From the NCBI RefSeq assembly GCF_949987535.1, contig NC_080077.1, positions 38,768,561-38,832,560 of the forward strand: DNA of 64,000 nucleotides, in the 5' to 3' direction. Positions within the stretch are counted from its first letter, which is position 1; each line of letters opens with the position of its first letter. The position numbers were made by a program, and so were the translations under genes. The notes beneath the pieces are model-generated. The model made no database searches, was not told the origin of the DNA, and saw only the letters and a list, made by a program, of their open reading frames with translations. This stretch comes from Balaenoptera acutorostrata (Eukaryota > Chordata > Mammalia > Artiodactyla > Balaenopteridae). Positions 36,861-49,348 of this stretch are shown in pieces.

Positions 36861-38429
36861 ATTTTTTAATTTGAAACATATTTTAATTGTTTCCTAACAA
36901 TTCTTAATGATATCATACTGTGTTCTACTGCATCCCTAAACATTAATTTCAGATCGCTTTTCTGTACCGATTCTTTCCTCTCCTTATCTCATGCGGCACT
37001 CTATTAATAGAGGTTGCTTCTAAACTCTAGAAACCACATTTGTTCATTTTTCTCAATAATGCCTAGCCCAAATCCCTTAACTATTTGGCTTTACATCCTG
37101 GAACTTCTCACTTTCAAAACTGTGATTTAAACACATAAGTATCTTTTTTGAGCCACACAGTGCTTGGCAAAATGGTATTTTAGCAGAGGTAATGAAGAAA
37201 ATGTAAAGTTAATCTATCCTGCAACAATGAGAAAATCTCTAGAATCTCAAATTCTTTTAAGTATAGTTTTACTGATAACACCAACAATCTTAAATAACAT
37301 AACAATGATGTGTTATTAACATCAATAAGTTAACATTTCAGAGATATATATGTTGCCATAAAAATGAACACAGTACTTTTTCAAAAAAAAGTTAAGGCGC
37401 AGAGTAAGAGGATTTAGCAGCTGCAAGGAGGAAGGGGATTACCAAATCAATAAAGTAGAATACGCAGGATGCCAACAAACTGGGAAAAGTGTGAACTGAA
37501 GGAGTCTTTAGGAAAAAGTGAGCCATAGAGGAGAGATAGGAAAGCAAGCGATCATACTATCATTTGGCATATAGTTATGTATGTGCGTATGCATGTATAC
37601 ACACATGCAGGTTACATGATATACACACATCATATAATACACATGTATATGTACTATATATTATACACATACATCACACACACGTAATACATACACACTT
37701 TACATGATACACATACATAAATATATATATACAAGTGTGTGTATACATACACATATATTTTAGCTAAAAAATTACAAATATACACGTTTGTATGTTTGGG
37801 CAGCAGAGCCCATATAGCTGCAGCAGGTATAATAAATGTGACTGTGTGTTTCCCTTACAAACCTGCCTGCCCTACAAACCTCCCCACTGCTTCCAGGAAT
37901 TCATGCAAGGCACTCACCCTCTGAAGACTGTGGGAGGGCAAGGGAAAGAAAGGATGGGCAAATTAGCTATAATTGGATCTTATTAACTTAGTCATTTAAA
38001 TTGCTAATCTGTTTCCAAGTAGGCTCATTTGTAGATAACTCATCTTTAGCTGACCGAACTTGGCTTTTCTAACCCGTGCTTTTAATTGGAAAAGGAGAAT
38101 AAGTTGTCATTTATCCTCATTTTACTTCATTTCAAAAATAAATAAATGGTCAAAAATGTCAAAAACCACTAGAATTTGGAACTCAATTTTTTTTTATATC
38201 TACACAGTTAAGGAGTATGATCATGAAATGACTAGATTTTACATGTGTTCAATTAACTTCGAGTCTCATGTAAACCTAGATGACGTAATTAAAGGCTATA
38301 AAAAATGAGGGGAGGGAGGGAATTCCTGAATTAATTTCTCAGCAAAGGCATACAAAATATGCTTTTATAGCAAACCTATAAGGCAAAAAAATGTAAAATT
38401 TTTTTCTTTTTAAAACAAATCTTCATATC
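36861..38429. other. Unassigned DNA with CA/TA-rich patch
   Basis: No gene recognised. At about 37573-37760 there is a degenerate ACAC/ATAC/TATA low-complexity stretch. Open frames of 60-82 codons lack domains. Confidence 0.45.
37573..37760. repeat. Degenerate CA/TA-rich simple repeat
   Basis: Alternating ACACAT, ATACACAT and TATATA motifs over about 190 bases, decayed rather than pure. Confidence 0.75.
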
Positions 38430-38516
38430 ATTTCAACACATATTCAAATGCCAAATCATTATGTTGTGCACCTGAAACTAATATGCTGTATATCAATTAT
38501 ACTTCAGTTAAAAAAA
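38430..38516 (+). mobile_element. Old L1 3' terminus fragment
   Basis: AAATCATTATGTTGTGCACC, TGAAACTAATATGCTG and TCAATTATACTTCAGTTAAA are the well-known 3' terminus of older L1 families, followed by an A-rich end. Confidence 0.75.
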
Positions 38517-38754
38517 TAAACCTTTATGTGATTCAAAATTCCATAGAAAATGTAAACTAAGTGAGTATACAACTTGCATTTCTTTCTGGGTCACTTTTAG
38601 AAGAGAAAATTGCTGATGATTTGAGAGGATAATACTCACAGCATATAATATTGATTTATTAAGAAATGTAATATGGGAAATTTATGTTACACAAATTGAA
38701 ATGACATAAAATATATAATTTGGACTAGACTTTAAGCTTATGAGAGGAAACATT

Positions 38755-38850
38755 GTTTTTGTTTTTTTAATCCCTTATCTTCAGGACTTAAACTGTATCC
38801 AGAATATAGTAGGTGCTCAACAAATACTGGCTGAATGAATACGCTTAATT
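38755..38850 (+). repeat. L2 3'-end fragment
   Basis: ATATAGTAGGTGCTCAACAA and ATACTGGCTGAATGAATACG match the L2 terminus ('ACATAGTAGGTGCTCAATAAATATTTGTTGAATGAATG'). Confidence 0.6.
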
Positions 38851-40224
38851 CGTTAACTCATTTAATAGTCAATACAAGATAAATGTTTTTATGTTGGTTC
38901 TTATTTTCCTTCAAAAGATTAAATACTGACTTTACATAACAATATAATATATACCAAATCCTATCCTGAAACATATAGAAGTTGGGGCAGGAAACTCAGT
39001 TTTTATGTTACTGCTATTTTAGCCTATTCTGAAGATGCAAACACACAAAAGTTAGGACACCAGGGAGAGTTGTCCCTGATCTCCAGTTCTGGATAACTTA
39101 CACAGGGAGAAATGATGTTAAGAGAATGGATCCAATAAAAGTTTCAAAATTCTATTCTAATATTGATATGCAAAGGACACTGAGCAATGATATAATATCC
39201 ATTAATTTTGGCAGGAAGAATATTTCTCCTTCACCAAGAGTGAGTGACCCATTTTCACACTGGCTTTTGCAAACACAAAGAGTAAGTATAGACAGCCTAG
39301 GTACAGATGTATACTTCACAGGATCTCAGGGGGAAAAAAATCCTCTCTGCTTCCTGCTGCCTTCTCTGTTTGAATATTATGAAGAGGAACAGAGAGATCA
39401 CTCAATGTACTGATATTATTTCAAGCTGAAGTGAATAACAGTATTAAAGAGAATCACTGAATAAGCAATAAGATATCTATCTTCTACAGCAGCTAGACCA
39501 TTCAAGTTCACTATAAAAAAAGCCACTAATAAATCATATTTTATTAGCTTCCATTGAACATTGTTTTTCATCAGAGTGACTTTCTAGGTATAGTATCTCT
39601 AATATGAGATTACAGTTCCCTCCAAATAGACACCCTGATATTGAAATTGATCTAAAGTCTTTATCCTTTCTATAAGATGATCCATGATCACCTATAAGAT
39701 GACCCATTTTACTAAAATACCCTTTGTTCCCCCTACAAAAATGATAGCATTAGGTAAAAGGTGACCAAGACGAGTTTATTACTCTGGAAAATAGACTCAT
39801 AAGGACTTAGAAAAAAAACCTTACGTTTTCAAACCTGACAATGTAAACTGACCTTCAAGATCAAAAACCAAGAAGACGAAAAAAAAATGCAGAGATTTTC
39901 ATGATTCAAATGCCAAAAAATATTTACCTCAATATGATTTCTTTTCACCTCCATAGTGAGGGAGACAGGAATTACGCTCTGAAAAAATCAAGGCAATTTC
40001 ACTTTAATATCACATTGTAAAAGCATAAAAATGTAAAAGTATAAAAGTGTAAAATATCATATTGTAATATTTGTAATATTCCCATTGAAGTGGGAATGTT
40101 AAGACAAAAGCTCATGCCACTAATTGGTTACATTTTATGATGAGAAACTGTACCAGAGAGGGTAGGTATGATGTTTTGACAGGCGTGTTGAAAGTCTAGC
40201 AGTGTCATTTAACTGATAAAAGCA
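38851..40224. other. Unassigned AT-rich DNA
   Basis: A 95-codon open frame at 39126-39413 has no recognisable domain. No other gene or family is seen. Confidence 0.45.
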
Positions 40225-40435
40225 CTGGGCATCTGCAGCAGTACAGACCTGGATTCAAATACTGGCTCCAATGTGTACCTTAGGCAGGCAAATTAATTAA
40301 GATCTCTGATTTTTGGTCATTTAATTTGTAAAATAGAAATAATAAAAGAACCAACCTCACACAGATGCTGTAGGGACTATAAGAGAAAAGGTATGTGAAG
40401 AATTTTAAACTATACTTGGAACAAAACAGATGCGA
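40225..40435 (+). repeat. MIR SINE (old)
   Basis: CAGACCTGGATTCAAATACTG (box B region), GGTCATTTAATTTGTAAAAT, AGAAATAATAAAAGAACC and TATACTTGGAACAAAACAG follow MIR order. It abuts the L1 insertion site just downstream. Confidence 0.7.
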
Positions 40436-40453
40436 TTAAGTTATCTCTATAGT

Positions 40454-41333
40454 GAAATGCAAATCAAAACTACAAATCAAAACTACAAATCAAAAATCAC
40501 CTCACACCAGTCAGAATGGCCATCATCAAAAAATCTACAAAGAATAAATGCTGGATAGGGTGCGGAGAAAAGGGAACCCTCCTACACTGTTGGTGGGAAT
40601 GTAAATTGGTGCAGCCACTACAGAAAACAGTATGGAGGTTCCTCAAAAAACTAAAAATAGAGCTACCATGTGATCCTGCAATCCCACTCCTGGGTATATA
40701 TCCAGAGAAAACCATAATTTGAAAAGATACATGCACCCCAATGTTCATTGCAGCACTATTTCCAATAGACAGGACATGGAAGCAAACTAAATGTCCATCA
40801 ACAGAGGAATGGATAAAGAAGATGTAGTACATATATACAATGGAATATTACTCAGCCATAAAAAAAGAACAAAATAATGCCATTTGCAGCAACATGGATG
40901 GACCTAGAGATTGTCATACTGAGTGAAGTAAGGCAGACAGAGAAGGACAAATATCATATGATATTGCTTCTATGTGGAATCTAAAAAAGGGTACAAATGA
41001 ACTTATCTACAAAACAGAAACAGTTACAGATGTAGAAAACTTACAGTACCAGGGGGTAAGGGGGGGGGGATAAATTGGGAGATTGGGATTGACATATCCA
41101 TACTACTATATATAAAATAGATAACTAATAAGGACCTGCTGTATAGCACAGGGAACACTACTCAATACTATGTAATGGCCTCTATGGGAAAAGAATCTAA
41201 ATAAGAGTGGATATATGTTTATGTATATGTATAACTGATTCACTTGGCTGTACACCTGAAACTAACACATTACAACACACATTTACAACAATGTAAATCG
41301 ACTATACCCCAATAAAAATTAGAAGAAGAAAAA
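40454..41333 (+). mobile_element. 5'-truncated L1, plus orientation
   Basis: It holds the last part of ORF2 ([20 protein letters not shown]..., [31 protein letters not shown]), then a 3' UTR of an older type than the other three copies (ACAGGGAACACTACTCAATA, GTACACCTGAAACTAACAC), ending in AATAAAAATTAG and an A-rich tail. A direct repeat TCTCTATAGT flanks it at 40444-40453 and 41338-41347. The frame is broken by several stops. At the 5' edge a 13-bp unit CAAATCAAAACTA is present in three tandem copies. Confidence 0.9.
40460..40498 (+). repeat. 13-bp tandem triplication in L1
   Basis: CAAATCAAAACTA occurs at 40460 and 40473, with a third, slightly changed copy at 40486. Other L1 copies have a single unit here, so this is a local expansion. 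Confidence 0.85.
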
Positions 41334-41347
41334 GTCGTCTCTATAGT

Positions 41348-43974
41348 TGAATGATGGTTGTGGCTGTTGCTGAGGTGGCTAAGTATGTATATAGAAGAGG
41401 CCTGTGGTCCAGGGAAGTAGCCTCAGAAAGCAATATTATTTAAGGGAAGAAAGCTGAGCAAAGAAATTTATTTCAAAGCCAACTTAAAAATATAATTTCA
41501 GCTTCTTCAAAACTGATTAGCATTGTGTACTGTGGCATGAATTCATACAGCAATCTATACAGTATTTTGACCAAAAACTGATCACTGCTTCTGGGGGGAA
41601 AGCATGCACTAAACTGCCAAGTTAATCAAGGTTCAAACACTGCATATAAATAGATTTCTTTTTTTTAATTTCAGCAATTCAATTATGTTTATAATTAACT
41701 AGTTCTTGACAGTACAGTGTCTTGAAGCTTTAACAAATTTCCTCAAGGCTTTTAATTTTGCAGTTTTTTCAACAAAACCTGCCCATGATTCCTTGGCCTT
41801 TCATTAACAATTACAAGGGAATATTTGGTTTCTTTTGCACATGTAAATTCTGTCAAGAGAGGTCTGATGTTGGCAGTTTTTACTCCATTTATTAAATAGT
41901 AAGTAATATTCCCCAAACTGTTGCCTAAAAATTTTAAGATATAAAATTTTAAATAAAACTTAAAATGTAAAAATTGGAAAAGATCTAAACAGTTTTTATG
42001 TAGATTTGTACATTTTTCAATTTGCTCTATAAATTGATCACTGAATCAACAGATCAAAGTTGAAAATATTTAGAAAGAAAAAAAAATCTTAGATTTACAA
42101 ATAATCAGAAAGATACAAAATGTTGACTAGAACTTTAGTAGTGTAGAGTTAATGCACACTGAGAGGGGACAGGGTCCATTGGGGGTGGGGGGGTAGCGAT
42201 GTGAGAGAGAGAGAGAGCGAGAGAGAGAGAGAGAGAGAGAATGTCTGCGAGGTTTATTACAGGAAAGAAATTCAGTAATCACATCAATCCACAGTGGTTC
42301 TGGTCACTATAGATGGTAGACCGCCCCCCAGTGTACTTAGGCGGATGATTAAAAGCATACCTGGAGTGGTACTCTCTCAAGAGAAGAGCTCATAAATACT
42401 GACTCTTCTATGAGATGCACAGGGTCAAACAAACTGAACGTCTTTGGACTGATGTGTGTATCAGAGGAGATGTTATCATTACTAATGACCCAGTCACAGC
42501 TAATGATTTTATGGCTAACCAGAGGCCTGGGTAGTTATGCTAAACTTACAGAACAACTTTGCAGCACCTCATGGTGGTTTTTATTCTCAGCTGAACCATT
42601 TAAAATGCAGTTCTTTTAATGAACTATGAAATGATCCAATAAGATCCTCTCAAGCATGAGGCATGCTGTGTGACTTCATGGTGATAGAATATAAGAAGCC
42701 AGGATTCAACTTAAAAATTTTAAAGAATGAGGGATTAAAACTTAAAACCCTCCAAAAACTATCAGAAATATTCATTAATATAATGTACTTTGGGGAGGGA
42801 AGGAGTTCACTGTATCTCTTTTTAAGAGAAAAAAAAAAAAAACACTTTTTTTTAAAAGAAGATTTTGGCCAAAATTGGGTTACAGTTCCATCTCTAAAAG
42901 CCACTGACAAAGGCAAGGGGATTAAACATGTAACCACGGTTGGCTTATACCAATCAGAATTTACCCTCAAGGAAGGATAAGCATCCCTTTCCCTGAGCTG
43001 CCAATACACATTCTGTAGGCAAAGAAAATGGGAGAAATGGTATTTGAGCAAGCAGACAGCATATGCCTTTTGTACTCTGCTATTCATGATCCAAATTAAA
43101 ATTTCCTTGACGACAATCTGGTAATACAAATCCAAGTCCTTCCAATTGCACATTCCACTGGAAAAGGAAATTTACCTCTAAAATTTTTATCTTAAGAAAA
43201 TAATCAGGTAAAGTGTAAAAATGTGTACATAAGACTTGATTTCAGGAATACTTAAAATATCAAAAATAATGGAAAAATGTGTCCATTAGAAGGAGGTATG
43301 TTAAACAAATAACGGGATGTTTATATTGTTAAATAATATGTAGTCTTTGAAGATAATGACATACAAATATTTGTTAAATAACACTAAAACTTTTTAATGT
43401 AAATATATGCTCTAATATAAAAACCTAAGATGTTTGACATCCAAATGATTACAAAAGCCAGAGGTAACTTATTTTCTCATCTATACTTTTAAAAATTTTC
43501 TGGAGTATTTTAATAAATATATATTTTTAACCAGTTAACAAACTATAGGAAGGAAGGAAGAGAAACAAACTTCTAATATTAAAAGCAACAAATGTATATA
43601 GTTTTTATAATAGCAGAAAATCATAAACAATGTCAATGTCCAACATTAGAAGCCTTGTTGGGAAAACTTGTAGAAATGTTATTGACATAGAAAGATGATC
43701 ATGTTACTGAATGAAAAGAGCAGGTTACAATACCATATACTTTGTACATTGCCATTTTTGTTATATATGTATTTGTAGGTAGACATTATCTCTAGGTGGT
43801 AGCATAGCCATGGGTCTATTTTGTTTAAATTCTTATCCTTGTTCTCTAATTTTCATACAATGAGTATTTATTTTATAGTTCTCTATTACTCATTTTAAAA
43901 AGGAAAAATTTACTAAGAAAAATAAGTGGATTTTTGCTTAATGGAAAGAACAGATTAGAAAGGAGGATATACAA
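41348..43974. other. Unassigned DNA with microsatellite
   Basis: Besides the (GA)n below I recognise no repeat. The longest non-L1 open frame of the window (167 codons, minus, 42650-43153) is here. Its translation has runs of Phe and Lys from A/T homopolymers and no recognisable domain, so I do not call a gene. Confidence 0.45.
42203..42241. repeat. (GA)n microsatellite
   Basis: Nearly 20 GA units with one GC interruption, preceded by a G-rich stretch (42176-42193). Confidence 0.95.
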
Positions 43975-43977
43975 ATT

Positions 43978-44466
43978 ACATTAGTCGTCTATTGCTACTG
44001 TAGCAAATTACCACAAATTTAGTGGCTTAAAAAATACGAATTTATTACTTTGTAGTTCTATAGGTCAGAAGACCAACAAAGATCTCATAGACTATAATAA
44101 AGGTGTCAGCAGACCTGCATTCTTTTTTGGAGACCAGGGGAGAATCCCTTTCCTTGCCTTTTCCAGCTTCTAAAAGCCATCTGCATTCATTGATTTGAGG
44201 CCCTTCTATCTTAAAAGGCAGCAAGGTCACATCTCTCTAATCCTTTTTCTGTGACTGCATCTCTCTCTGACTTTAGCTGAGAAAGGTTCTCTGTCCTTAA
44301 GGACTCATGGGATTAGACTGGGCCCACAGAATAATTTTCCCATCTCAAGTTCTAGAACCTTCATCACATCTGTAAATTCTCCCTTGGCATATATGGTAAC
44401 ATATGTACAGGTTCTGGAGATTAGAAATTGGACAGCATTTGGGGGACTAGTAGTCTGCCCACTACA
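43978..44466 (-). mobile_element. Solo LTR of ERVL-MaLR type (MLT1-like)
   Basis: Read forward it shows the reversed MaLR order: TACTGTAGCAAATTACCACA, TTTAGTGGCTTAAAAAATAC, AAGGTGTCAGCAGACC, TTCCTTGCCTTTTCCAGCTT, AAGGACTCATGGGATTAGAC, TGGGCCCACAGAATAA and GTAACATATGTACAGGTTC. It has about 490 bp, a length usual for MLT1 LTRs. No internal retroviral sequence accompanies it. The family is from motif memory; the subfamily is not determined. Confidence 0.65.
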
Positions 44467-44619
44467 CAAATTATCAGGGGTGCCTGCTTTAAATATGGTT
44501 GTTACTAATGAAACTTTAATTTACAAAGAAAACAACTCATTCACTAACTCTTCACCTTACCTCATCTTAGATTTTTCCTATCTTAATTATATGAAACAGA
44601 TGTGCATATCTATGTAAAT

Positions 44620-45750
44620 CTTAGAACCAAAAGACTTCTAGACAAAAGCACAGGATAAAATCTTTGTGATTCTGGGCTAGGCAAAGGTTTCTTGAATAGT
44701 CAACAAAAGAACAGTCTATATAAGAAAAAAATTGATAAATTATACTTCATAAAGTTAAATACTTGTTCTTCAAACACTATTCAGAGAATGAAAAGATTCA
44801 GTATCTGCAAAGGCACATTTCATAGAAGACTTGTATGCAGAATATATGAACACTCAGTTTCAGAATAAAATTTCCAATTAAAAATGGACAAAAGATTTGA
44901 ACAGACAATTCACCAAATAAGGTATACAGCAAGTAACACATAAAAGATATTCAACATCATCAGTCATTAGGGAAATGCAAATGAAACCACAATAAGATAC
45001 CACTACACACTTGTTTAAATGGCTAAAAATTAAGAAGACTGAACATTTCAAGTGCTGGTAAGGAGTCAGAGAACCTAGAACTCTCATGCACTGCTGAGAA
45101 TGTAAATGCTGGGAATGTAAATGCTGCAAACATTTTAAAAAGCAGTGTGACAATTTCATAAAAAGTAAGACATAACTATTATATGGCCCAGCCCACCACT
45201 CCTTTATTCAAGAGAAAGAGAAAGGAAAGCATACATCCATAAAAATAATTGTATACAGATATTCACAGAAGCTTAGTCTTTGAAATCCCCAAACTGGAAA
45301 CAACCCAAATGTCCATCAACAGGTAAATGGATAGACAAATTGTGGTATATCCATAAAATAGAATATTATTCAGCTTTGAAAAGAAATGAACTGTTAATAT
45401 GCACAACAATATACCAATGGATCTCAACATCATTATGTTGAAAGAACCCAGACAAAAGTAGGAGTAATACCATATGATTCCATCTGTATAAAATTCTAGA
45501 AGTGGAAACTCTGTATAGTTGCAGAAAGGATATCAGTTGTTATCCAGGGGTGGGGATTGGAGAGATGAGAGGGTAGGAGAGCAAAGGAACACAAGGAAAA
45601 TTTTGGAAGTGATGGGTAGGTTCCCTATGTTCATTGTGGTCATTGTTCCAATGTTGCATATATATGTCAAAACGTATCAGATAGTATACTTTAATTATGT
45701 ACATTTTATGTCATGTGAATTACATATACTTCAATCAATTGTTTAAAAAC
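44620..45750 (+). mobile_element. Old L1M fragment (ORF2 C-terminus and 3' UTR)
   Basis: ATTGATAAATTATACTTCAT, AAGACTTGTATGCAGAATAT, ACAAAAGATTTGAACAGACA, TCAGTCATTAGGGAAATGC, ATGTCCATCAACAGGTAAAT and CAGCTTTGAAAAGAAATG follow ORF2 and the 3' end in order. No frame stays open. A 15-bp local duplication (GAATGTAAATGCTG) lies near 45100-45127. Confidence 0.85.
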
Positions 45751-45829
45751 AAATAAAAAAGATAGGTTGCCTATATGAATAGAAGGAAAAGTAGGTTATG
45801 AAGCTGACAGGTAAGTCTGGGCTCAGATG

Positions 45830-46620
45830 GTCAAAGAATTTGTCACAGGTTTGAATTCTGTCCTGTATGTAATGGGGAGCCAACTGAGACTGATTTAAAA
45901 ACAAAGTGAAACAACAAAAAAAGCAGGAGTGATCTGATCAGGCCACCAAGAATTATACCCTGAAGCAAGTAGTGTCGATTTTGAACTTGAATGGCAAGAG
46001 TCTGGTAATAGGAACATACTAGTTAGAAAGGTTGTACACTTCTTTAATTAAAATATGACAAAGGCTAAGCTAAAGCAGGGCCAATGGAAAAAGAGAGGGA
46101 GACTGATTTGAGATATAGCCATGAAGTATAAGAATTCAGTCTCTAAAAATTGATGACCCATGTAACCTGAGGGCATTTAGAGAGTGTTAGATCAAAGATG
46201 AACTAAGTTTGGGAGGCTCAGTACACGATGATGCCACAAGACTGAGGTATAAAACAAGGATGAGGAAGGGAGATAATGATTTAGGTTTTACACATGTTGA
46301 CTATGAGGTGAACGGATGATACTCAGATGGAGACTAGCCTTCCGTTAAAAATATGAGAAGTTGGGACAGAAGATGTAGATTGGGGAATAAATACTTTATG
46401 ATCATTCAAAATAAAAGGATAGATGATAGTATCACTGAAATACAGTGTATAAAACAGTAATGAAAGGTGACTTCAGTTGAGGTTCCAGAAAATATCATCA
46501 TGGGTTGGGTGAGTATGAGTGGAGAAAGATTTCATCCAACATAAGAAGAAGGATCAAAGGAGGAAGAGATGATCAACAATGGGCAGAGGGAAGTCGAAAG
46601 GTTCTGAATCAAAATCAAAG
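45830..46620 (+). repeat. Old interspersed repeat, same pattern as 31.5-32.6 kb
   Basis: TTTGAATTCTGTCCTGTATG, TAATGGGGAGCCAACTGAG, AGCAGGAGTGATCTGATCAGG and TTACACATGTTGACTATGAGG follow the same old-repeat pattern as the segment at 31.5 kb. I cannot name the family and the ends are rough. Confidence 0.4.
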
Positions 46621-47029
46621 TCATTTTGGGATTCAGCATATCAGTAGTCATTAAGAACTTGGTGAAAGCAGTAGCCATACAGCCTTACGAGCAGAATCTG
46701 ATCAAAAAGAATGTAACCAATGAATTAGAGTTAAGGAAAAAGAAAGAAAGAAAAAAAAAAGCGGGATAGTGATTAGGGATTACTCCTTAAAAATGTATCA
46801 GTAGGTAGGTCAATAAAAATCATATGCGAATAAAAGAAATTATGATAATCATCCCGATGATTAAAACTGTATGACACAAAACTGAAAAAGAAAAAAACAC
46901 AGTTGCAGCCATTTACCATTTTTTGAACACAATTTCTAAGAACAGAAAGAATCGTCATAATAAATGGTATCACTACAGCAATAACTCTGCTAACTAAATT
47001 TGACTAATCCCTTATGCTCTAGTAACTAC
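46621..47029. other. Unassigned AT-rich DNA
   Basis: A GAAA/poly(A) simple stretch lies at 46737-46760. Nothing else is recognised. Confidence 0.45.
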
Positions 47030-47212
47030 TATAAGCACACACAAACTTTAATCTTCAAAAAGCCCCTATATGTACAAACTAGTATTATTCCTACTTTACA
47101 GGTGAGGGAATTGAGGCCAAGAAAGGATGAGCAACTTGCCCACAGTAAGTGTTATAGCTAATGTTTGAGTCCAGGTAACACTCTTAGCTACGACACTAAG
47201 GTATAATTATGA
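47030..47212 (-). repeat. MIR SINE (old)
   Basis: TATTCCTACTTTACAGGTGAG, GGAATTGAGGCCAAGAAAGG, AGCAACTTGCCCACAGTAAG and GTTTGAGTCCAGGTAACAC are the reversed MIR core and tRNA-like part. Confidence 0.75.
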
Positions 47213-48006
47213 CTCTAAAGAACTCTAATATGACACACCCTACTTTCTCAATGATTTGTCCCTGGGATCCTCTTAAATCTACAATGAAAGCATACAAAAT
47301 AGCTATGTCACCTACAACATTAAAATATGAAGAAAAATATAAAAATTCACCAAGGCCATAGCTATGAACTACTGAAGTGATGATCATTCAGTTACTATTT
47401 CACACTTTACTTTGACCACCAGTAAGGAGAGTAGGTTATTTAGACGGTTGTCAGTTAAGAAGTTCCCAGGTGCTACTTTGATCTGTGCTCAGGGAGAGTA
47501 AGGTCATTTTACAAAGTCTTTGATTCCTTCAATTCTTCAGACAGCAAGCTCTCAATTAGAAATGGGAGTGGTCCACCCAGATGTTCAGATGGAAATGTCT
47601 TGTCTCTCACCAAAGAAACTGTACTTCCTTGAAATTTTAAAGGAACAGATTGTGTAGTTTGGGCTCTGTAAGAGGCTGAATCAAAACTTGGGATGTTCAC
47701 TTAAAAATTAAGACCATGGTATACTTTAGATGCCGGTCTTATTTCTTTGATGCACTCTGACTTGGGAACAAAAAGGGGAAACGCATTAAGTAGCTTGTGC
47801 TCTACCTTGGATGAAGACATTTTTTTGAAGAGATTTTGTATAGTTAGACTATGGCAAGATATTACCTTCCATAGAAGATTACCTGACTTTGTATATTTCT
47901 GTTAAATCAACTTAATTTCTTTGCTAATTGAGTAATCTCCATTATCATGCTTTATAATTTTATATGTTGAAAATAAATCAGTTACTTCAATATGGAAATG
48001 TTACAC
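47213..48006. other. Unassigned AT-rich DNA
   Basis: No gene or repeat family recognised. Confidence 0.45.
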
Positions 48007-49348
48007 CAGGTGTTCAAAATTATGTGGTCTGAGAACCCCTTTACACTGTAAAAAAAAAAAAAAAAAAAAAACACTGAGGATCTAAAAGTGGTTTATGTAG
48101 ATTATATATATATTGATATTTACCATATCAGAAGTTAGAAAATTTTAAACATGTATTTAATAAAATAAACCTATTATATATTAATATATTTATGAAAAAT
48201 AACTGTCTTCCTAAATTAAAATAAGTGAGAAGTATTATATTTTTATATTTTGCCTATCTTAAAAGTGGCAGGTTTTAATGAAAGAAAGTTTGATTCTCAT
48301 ATTTGGTTCTCCATTCCCTATGCCATTTTGTTTGAAGAATATGTAGAAAATCTAGTTTCACACAGACATGTAGCTGGAAAAAGAGGAATACTAGAATAGC
48401 CTTCGAATATTCTTTGATACTACACCAAAAATTAAAAGTTGTAGTTCTTTAAAAGTTAAGTTGCAATGTGGATCGGAAACTATATTAAATAACATTTTTG
48501 TAACATTAAAATCAGTTGTCATATCTCGCACTTTGAATGGATTCTTTTGTCCATGAATAATTTTGTAATATCCTGCACTAGTAATTGGAAAATAATGGTG
48601 TGCTGAATTATGTAGATTTTCTAAAAGATGACTCATTTCATTAAACAATATTTAAAAGTCATACTTATTAATGTCATCATCCATCTCATCAGAAGAGCCT
48701 TCAAATACTGGGAAGCTGTTAAACTGATGGCAGAGACTCATTTTCCAAAACTGAAAACTCAAGTTTATCATTGACAACAAATACTGTCAGTCGTCTTCCT
48801 TGAAGTGACAAACTCACTTTGTCCATTTCCAAGAAAATGTTTGAAAATACCCAAGTCTAAATAATCAGTTTGTCAATTGTTTTTCAAGTAAAAGTGATGA
48901 CATGGAAAAAAAAAAATCTCGTTCAGTTTGCAACTCAAACAACTGCACAAGTGTTTTTCCTCAAGACAACAATCATAGTTCAGTACACAAAGTGCTTTAT
49001 GCATGCTTCTTATTTCGTCACACATAATACTAAAAAGATGTTTACTCAAGGGTTAAGGATTAACAAAATTTATAATTTTTACTGCTTCAAAGATTTAAGT
49101 GAAACACCTTTTTTAAAAAAAAAAAAACTACAAGCACTGTGAATGCATAGTGGTAAAGAACACAATGGCTAGTACAGTTTGGTGCCACTGCCTTGATTCA
49201 TGCTAAGGTGACCATATTATCACTACTTTTTGCACCATCAGTACAAGTGTCAACAAAGTGAAAACGGTAAATTATGTCTCTATTATTAGGAAAAGAGTTT
49301 GACCTTCCCGACTCCCTGAAAGATCCACAAATCATACTTTGAAAACTG
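48007..49348 (-). mobile_element. hAT DNA transposon relic with terminal inverted repeats
   Basis: The left end CAGGTGTTCAAAATTATG and the complement of the right end (CAGTTTTCAAAGTATGATT, from 49330-49348) match allowing one indel, as hAT terminal inverted repeats of CAG-TTCTCAAA type. The interior includes the stretch GAACCCCTTTACACTGT and a decayed transposase on the minus strand. The 8-bp flanks (TGTTACAC and CCATGAGA) do not match, so the target-site duplication is lost. An A run of about 22 bases at 48050-48071 and another near 49120 have grown inside it. Closest known relatives by memory are the mammalian hAT copies that also gave rise to the ZBED-type host genes. Confidence 0.75.
48391..48648 (-). 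pseudogene. hAT transposase remnant
   Basis: The 85-codon open frame reads EMSHLLENLHNSAHHYFP, QKNPFKVRDMTTDFNVTK and LFNIVSDPHCNLTFKEL. The pattern of Leu-rich helix, FP, NPF and 'SD..L...F' is that of the C-terminal part of hAT transposases and of host proteins derived from them. In an intact protein the next motif would be the region ending near the C-terminal dimerisation block. Flanking frames are broken, so this is a fossil. Confidence 0.65.
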
